Assembly (NCBI GenBank): GCA_043820875.1 | Contig: JBDRDI010000040.1 | Location: 1-25,090, forward strand | Reading direction: 5' to 3' | Length of the DNA stretch: 25,090 bases | Origin: JBDRDI01 sp043820875 | Lineage (GTDB): Bacteria; Patescibacteriota; Patescibacteriia; Patescibacteriales; UBA12075 | In this document: one piece after another, positions 21,682 to 25,090 of the stretch | How the letters are laid out: each line of letters begins with the position of its first letter | Position numbering within the stretch: position 1 is the stretch's first letter | Position numbers and translations under genes: made by a program | The notes under the pieces: generated by a model | Database searches by the model: none | What the model saw: only the letters and a program-made list of their open reading frames with translations | Told to the model about the DNA's origin: nothing

Positions 21682-22182
21682 TTAATGTTTCGTATCGTTC
21701 TTATTGCCGCCAGCTTCATCAATTTTTTTGATGCTTTCATTAATATTATCTGCAACTTTAGATTTTGATAATCCCAGATCTTTAAATTCTTTCTTTATAC
21801 TTTTTAAAACCAAATCAGGCCCGATTGAACCGTCTTCCAGTTCCTCTCCCGAGAATGGCTCATAATATTTTATCCCCAATAATTGCGCGAGCTCTTTTTG
21901 TAATGTCATGTGATCGCCAATACGTAAATATTCATTTACAACAAATATTAATTCTTGTTTATTATTTTCTATTTCGTCCTTGGAACAATTTTGTAGATAA
22001 TCAATCAAATTACGCACAACTCTTGTTTCCAGCCTGCGCGTGTCACCCTCATTAAGACCATCATCTGTTTTATTTTTATTGCTTAAACTGCTCCATAATT
22101 CCACGACTCTTTTCAGATCTTCAAGGTGCTCGTTAAGAGGTTTTTCTTTTTTTATCGGTTTTTCCTTAAAATTTTCATTCAT
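21682..22182 (-). CDS. Hypothetical protein, 166 residues
   Basis: This family is not recognised. The protein is soluble and highly charged. Residues 1-30 are Lys/Glu-rich and probably disordered. The middle is predicted helical (R-R-L-E-T-R-V-V-R-N-L-I-D-Y-L-Q and E-L-I-F-V-V-N-E-Y-L-R-I-G-D), then Y-Y-E-P-F-S-G-E-E-L, a further helical part, and a polar end. There is no signal peptide, no membrane helix and no cysteine cluster. The ATG at 22182 has no Shine-Dalgarno sequence. A weak TATAAA lies 4 bases before it. The structured non-coding stretch lies immediately upstream. Confidence 0.65.
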   Translation of the reverse strand: MNENFKEKPIKKEKPLNEHLEDLKRVVELWSSLSNKNKTDDGLNEGDTRRLETRVVRNLIDYLQNCSKDEIENNKQELIFVVNEYLRIGDHMTLQKELAQLLGIKYYEPFSGEELEDGSIGPDLVLKSIKKEFKDLGLSKSKVADNINESIKKIDEAGGNKNDTKH

Positions 22183-22262
22183 ATTTTTTATAAAAATTTA
22201 TGCTCCGAACTCTGAACGAAATCCGAACTTTTTTCAAAGAGAATCTAGAATAATAATGAGGT

Positions 22263-22416
22263 GCGTTTCCGCTTGCCTCCGCTCCGCTACGGCAAAACAA
22301 AACAGAAAAATTTTCTCTACATTTTTTAATTTTTTCGCGGGCAATTTTTTCTTTTAAAAGGAAAAGAAAATTTTTCTGTTTTGTGTTTCTCTTAATCAGA
22401 GAAAAGCGGAAACGCT
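22263..22416. other. Cloverleaf-like structured element (four nested or adjacent stems)
   Basis: A 12-bp outer stem (22263-22274 with 22405-22416, GCGTTTCCGCTT) encloses three further stems. They are a small GC-rich one (22275-22293), a 20-bp perfect stem (22297-22316 with 22365-22384) and a 7-bp hairpin (22386-22392 with 22398-22404). The right-hand stems are separated by one and zero bases, as in a packed junction. No convincing open reading frame runs through it. It lies in the 372-base gap 22183-22554 between two minus-strand genes. It could be a structured RNA, a mobile miniature element or a repeat; the strand is not determined. Confidence 0.7.
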
Positions 22417-22428
22417 CTATTCTAATTC

Positions 22429-22481
22429 GCAAAAGGGCAAAAATTCCTTCCCCCCAACCCCCTTCCTTTTTGCCCTTTTGC
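22429..22481. other. 15-bp stem with a G/C-run loop
   Basis: GCAAAAGGGCAAAAA (22429-22443) and TTTTTGCCCTTTTGC (22467-22481) are perfect inverted repeats. The 23-base loop reads on the minus strand as GGAA, five G, TT, six G, AAGG and AA. That is four G-runs, so a two-layer G-quadruplex in the loop is possible on the minus strand. Confidence 0.75.
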
Positions 22482-22484
22482 TTT

Positions 22485-22506
22485 TCGGGCAGAGCCCGAT
22501 TTTTTT
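22485..22506 (+). terminator. Hairpin with T-run, possible plus-strand terminator
   Basis: TCGGGC AGA GCCCGA style stem (22485-22490 with 22494-22499, 3-base loop) is followed by seven T residues at 22500-22506. No plus-strand gene is nearby, so it may instead be part of the structured non-coding stretch. Confidence 0.5.
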
Positions 22507-22523
22507 CGGCAGGGTTTGAGGCT

Positions 22524-22542
22524 GCGCCAGCGAAACTGGCGC
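22524..22542. other. GC-rich 7-bp hairpin next to the membrane-protein gene
   Basis: GCGCCAG (22524-22530) pairs with CTGGCGC (22536-22542) across a 5-base loop, 12 bases from the stop codon of the 181-residue gene. No U-run follows on the minus strand, so it is not a standard terminator. It may protect the 3' end of the mRNA or belong to the structured stretch. Confidence 0.6.
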
Positions 22543-22554
22543 GCCACTTAAACT

Positions 22555-23100
22555 TTATTCTTTAACTAATATGGGTTTTTTACACTCTTTGGCGAATTCG
22601 TAAATATCTTTCTCAAAATGATGTTTTCCGACAATCTTTGCCAATTGAATTTGTTGTTTGTCGTAATAAAATTCTCTTTCACCATTTTTAACACTTAAAA
22701 CTTTCGGCACAGGAACGAAATAGCGGTGTCCGTCCAAAGAAACAAACAACTCTTTTTCTAATAACATTGCATTTGCTTCTAATTTAACATAATAAGAAGC
22801 GTTGTTTGTTTTGTCGGGGTAAAGACTATCATTGATCCACTCTTCATGAAAATTTTCCACCAATTCTTTATCCCAATCTATAACAATTTGAAAATTGGGA
22901 TATTTTTTGTGGCGATAAAAAGAAAGATGATTTTCTATACCTTGAAACTCTTCCCAATTTTCAGGATTTTTTAAATATTTCTTAAAACGAGTTATAGGAT
23001 TTACAAATGAGATATAAGCAAGATATGTTCCGACTAAAGTCGCAACTAAACCAAGCACTCCGATCATTAAACTAAGTATTGTTATCAAGTCGTTATTCAT
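22555..23100 (-). CDS. One-pass membrane protein of unknown function
   Basis: The 181-residue protein has one N-terminal membrane helix (about residues 5-30, I-T-I-L-S-L-M-I-G-V-L-G-L-V-A-T-L-V-G-T-Y-L), then a cytosolic or exported domain of about 150 residues rich in aromatics and lysine. That domain includes F-Q-I-V-I-D-W-D-K-E-L-V-E-N-F and F-V-S-L-D-G-H-R-Y-F-V-P-V-P-K. No family is recognised. The gene lies 74 bases after the AAA ATPase on the same strand and ends just before the structured stretch. Small membrane-anchored partners occur in several defence modules, so a role as an effector or anchor of the ATPase/methyltransferase pair is possible, but only by position. Confidence 0.75.
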   Translation of the reverse strand: MNNDLITILSLMIGVLGLVATLVGTYLAYISFVNPITRFKKYLKNPENWEEFQGIENHLSFYRHKKYPNFQIVIDWDKELVENFHEEWINDSLYPDKTNNASYYVKLEANAMLLEKELFVSLDGHRYFVPVPKVLSVKNGEREFYYDKQQIQLAKIVGKHHFEKDIYEFAKECKKPILVKE

Positions 23101-23174
23101 AAACTAATTTATTTCAAAACCCGATAATATTCAGCAAACAAAACTTTCGGTTCGGGCGGGCGGGGGCGGAAAAT

Positions 23175-24584
23175 CTAAATTAAAAATTTTCTCATTTTTT
23201 CAATAGATTGTCTTATTTGTGCAACATCTGCCTGTCCAGCAGTTCCACGATGATGAATTTGAGTTCTTAAATGTGTATGAATGCTAACTTGGTTAGCTGT
23301 CCCATTGTATGGATGACTTGCTGATTCTTGTTTGTTATTCTGAAAAAAATGAACATCAAAATCTTTCAAGTTTAATGGAGTAGTACGATTATTGTCGTCT
23401 CTAATTTTTAGTTCTTCATAAAGCTCATTATGATATTCCTCGGTTGGTAAGCCAAAGGCAATAAAATTTATTTCATTTGCCGATAAATAAGATAAAACTC
23501 TATCTTCAATTTTTGCAATTTTTACTTCACTATTTTCTTTTTTTAGAACATTCACTTGTACCTTCTCATTGTATAAAACCTGCTTTACAAAAAGTGGCGA
23601 GTGTGTGGTTAAAATTATTTGTGCGGTTTTTGAAAATTCTAAAAGTATTTTTACAAAGTCTTCTTGAAGTTTTGGGTGTAAATGTAATTCAGGTTCATCA
23701 ATAAAAACTATCAATTGTTTATTACTTTGTTGCGAAAGGTAGAAAGAGTAAAGCAAAGAAAATATCATTTCATAACCTGAGCCCGAACTATCCAACGAAA
23801 TATATTGTTTATTTTCCTTTTTTATACCAAAAAATGCTTTGCTGTGCGGTGTCCAATTGTTTATACGAGCCAAAGAAATATTTTCTCCGCTTATCTCTTT
23901 AAATTTGTTTATTGCATTTTTTAAAAACTCATTCTCAATATTATTTGAAACTTCCTTTATTTTTTCATTACAATCAAGGGGATTATTTTCTTGCTTGAGA
24001 TACTGAAAATCAAAATCCTCCATTAAGCGATCAAATCTTGTTGGATTATAAGTGCCTGAACGAGTTTGATAAGTGCGATTTTTATCCAAAAACAAAATAT
24101 CATTTTCATTAAATCTTGAACTTTTAAATGGATTATTAACACTTACTCTTAAGTCTGGACTATTATCTTTTGGTTTGTCCTGATTATCTGCTTTAAGGTA
24201 TTTTTGATCACTTACAACAATTGAAGACAAATAACTTTTATTATCTCTTGCTCTTATACCTGCCTCAAAAGAAAAACCCTTACCCTTGTATTTTGCATTT
24301 GGCATTGTTCCGTCAAAATCAAAATCTTGTCTAGAAAAAATTTGAATATTGGTTTTTTCATTTGGATCAAAAAAATCACTTAACGAAAACCCATTTGCCT
24401 TATATGGAAGTAAGGGTAATGCAAAAGCTTCAAGCAAAGATGTTTTACCACACCCATTTTCTCCAACAAACAAATTTAAACCACTGCCCTCGTTGTTATC
24501 TGGAATATTTAAATTATCAATTTCAAAATCCTTTTCCGATGGAAAAAGTCTGAAATTCTTAATTGTAATTTTTTTAATAAACAT
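23175..24584 (-). CDS. AAA family ATPase (OLD/RecF/AAA_21-like)
   Basis: The 469-residue protein begins M-F-I-K-K-I-T-I-K-N-F-R-L-F, the usual start of SMC/RecF-type ATPases. Walker A is G-E-N-G-C-G-K-T-S (41-49), the ABC-type signature D-S-S-G-S-G-Y-E (265-272), Walker B L-I-V-F-I-D-E-P-E (291-299) and the switch histidine is in T-T-H-S-P (His328). No long coiled coil or zinc hook is seen, so it is not SbcC or RloC. No TOPRIM nuclease motif was found, so it is not a full OLD nuclease. The last 35 residues contain H-L-R-T-Q-I-H-H (Arg440, His444, His445), which may be a small RNase-like site. It follows the methyltransferase gene by 22 bases. A role in defence is inferred from this pairing. 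Confidence 0.88.
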   Translation of the reverse strand: MFIKKITIKNFRLFPSEKDFEIDNLNIPDNNEGSGLNLFVGENGCGKTSLLEAFALPLLPYKANGFSLSDFFDPNEKTNIQIFSRQDFDFDGTMPNAKYKGKGFSFEAGIRARDNKSYLSSIVVSDQKYLKADNQDKPKDNSPDLRVSVNNPFKSSRFNENDILFLDKNRTYQTRSGTYNPTRFDRLMEDFDFQYLKQENNPLDCNEKIKEVSNNIENEFLKNAINKFKEISGENISLARINNWTPHSKAFFGIKKENKQYISLDSSGSGYEMIFSLLYSFYLSQQSNKQLIVFIDEPELHLHPKLQEDFVKILLEFSKTAQIILTTHSPLFVKQVLYNEKVQVNVLKKENSEVKIAKIEDRVLSYLSANEINFIAFGLPTEEYHNELYEELKIRDDNNRTTPLNLKDFDVHFFQNNKQESASHPYNGTANQVSIHTHLRTQIHHRGTAGQADVAQIRQSIEKMRKFLI

Positions 24585-24606
24585 ATTACACCAAATAACA
24601 AATTTT

Positions 24607-25090
24607 TTATAACTTCCTAAAATTCAAAATATATTGATGATGATGATTCATTTTGTAAGCGTAGGGATAGCCAAAGGGATATAGCGGCTTATTGTCTTGA
24701 ACCAGCACAACCGAACCCTCAAAACCAAATCCTATATTCTGCATAAGCCGTATAACATCACCGCTTGCATTTGTCTCTTTTTTATTCACCGTAAAATCGC
24801 TGATTACAATTGAACAATATTTTTTATCTCTCAATTTTTTATATACCTCTGCCATAACTGCTTTTAGCAACTTTAAAAAATCTTTATATTGTGCTTGATT
24901 GCCTAAATCCCGTTTGTCATTTGAGTAATACTCAACACCAAGACGCGCACCGTTTCGCACATCTTTGTCTTTTACTTCTCTTAATCCACCGCCATTATGC
25001 CTCAAAATATTGTGATATGGTGGCGAAGTTACGCAATAATCAATTTTTCCCTTAATTTGAGATATTTTTTTTAGAGAATCCCCACAAATA
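24607..25090 (-). CDS. DNA methyltransferase (N4-cytosine/N6-adenine type), 5' end outside the window
   Basis: The open frame continues off the right edge. The part seen has about 160 residues. It starts with I-C-G-D-S-L-K-K-I and has the catalytic motif IV T-S-P-P-Y (about residues 25-29) in the context D-Y-C-V-T-S-P-P-Y-H-N-I-L. That is the amino-methyltransferase signature (D/N/S-P-P-Y/F/W). It ends with H-Q-Y-I-L-N-F-R-K-L, a normal end for this group. The SAM-binding F-x-G-x-G motif is not in this part, so it must lie upstream beyond the window. A TTG at 25005 would give a 132-residue protein without the catalytic motif and is not the start. It is the upstream gene of the ATPase, 22 bases away, which suggests a restriction or defence operon. 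Confidence 0.9.
   Translation of the reverse strand, partial: ICGDSLKKISQIKGKIDYCVTSPPYHNILRHNGGGLREVKDKDVRNGARLGVEYYSNDKRDLGNQAQYKDFLKLLKAVMAEVYKKLRDKKYCSIVISDFTVNKKETNASGDVIRLMQNIGFGFEGSVVLVQDNKPLYPFGYPYAYKMNHHHQYILNFRKL

Noticed and set aside
22183..22554. tRNA or short protein gene in the structured gap
   Set aside because: No tRNA-sized cloverleaf with an anticodon loop and T-loop motif was found, and the open frames there are interrupted or are shadows of the repeats.
24607..25005. A 132-residue gene starting at TTG 25005
   Set aside because: The frame stays open to the window edge and the T-S-P-P-Y motif lies upstream of this TTG, so the gene is a truncated methyltransferase and not a small independent protein.

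Overview
The window looks like a chromosome segment of a Candidate Phyla Radiation (Patescibacteria) bacterium, probably within Parcubacteria or a near relative. This is inferred from gene content, not from a marker-gene tree. The supports are: very AT-rich DNA; an AlaRS that ends right after its editing domain; a short L13; an RNA polymerase alpha subunit without its C-terminal domain; an S11 with a long charged N-terminal extension; many GT4 glycosyltransferases; a GtrA-GT4 fusion; and a PilM-type protein. TGA is used as a stop codon (for example at the UXS gene, 16874-16876), so the UGA=Gly code of Gracilibacteria/SR1 does not apply.

Layout. (1) 38-5227, minus strand: a surface-polysaccharide block with a flippase, a GT4, a GT2, a DUF192 lipoprotein and an O-antigen ligase/polymerase-like membrane protein. 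(2) 5344-9463, minus strand: a nine-gene translation/transcription operon infA-rpmJ-rpsM-rpsK-rpsD-rpoA-rplQ-rplM-rpsI. It has a fully consensus sigma70 promoter (TTGACA-17-TATAAT, 9554-9582) and an intrinsic terminator (5256-5287). (3) 9644-17809, minus strand: alaS, pilM, a small conserved-looking protein, two GT4 genes, a GtrA-GT4 fusion and UDP-glucuronate decarboxylase, headed by a second consensus promoter (TTGACA-18-TATAAT, 17849-17878). (4) 18145-21226, plus strand: a GT4 gene bracketed by two related large palindromes, then typA with its own promoter and a bidirectional terminator. (5) 21285-25090, minus strand: accessory DNA with two small unknown proteins, a 372-base non-coding stretch full of stem-loops, and a set of three genes. 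These three are a DNA methyltransferase cut by the window edge, an OLD/RecF-like AAA ATPase, and a one-pass membrane protein. They look like a defence or restriction-type module.

How the genes fit together. UXS supplies UDP-xylose. The GT2 and GT4 enzymes build a lipid-linked glycan, the flippase exports it, and the O-antigen ligase-like protein polymerises it or transfers it. The ribosomal operon is laid out as in other bacteria, with alaS and glycan genes around it.

The most unusual features are: an RpoA whose alpha-CTD is replaced by an acidic linker and a perfect AT-hook; several promoters whose -10 box lies exactly 6 bases before the ATG (predicted leaderless mRNAs), together with a near absence of Shine-Dalgarno sequences; paired palindromes around a glycosyltransferase gene; a compact cloverleaf-like four-helix element at 22263-22416; and the methyltransferase-ATPase-membrane protein module.
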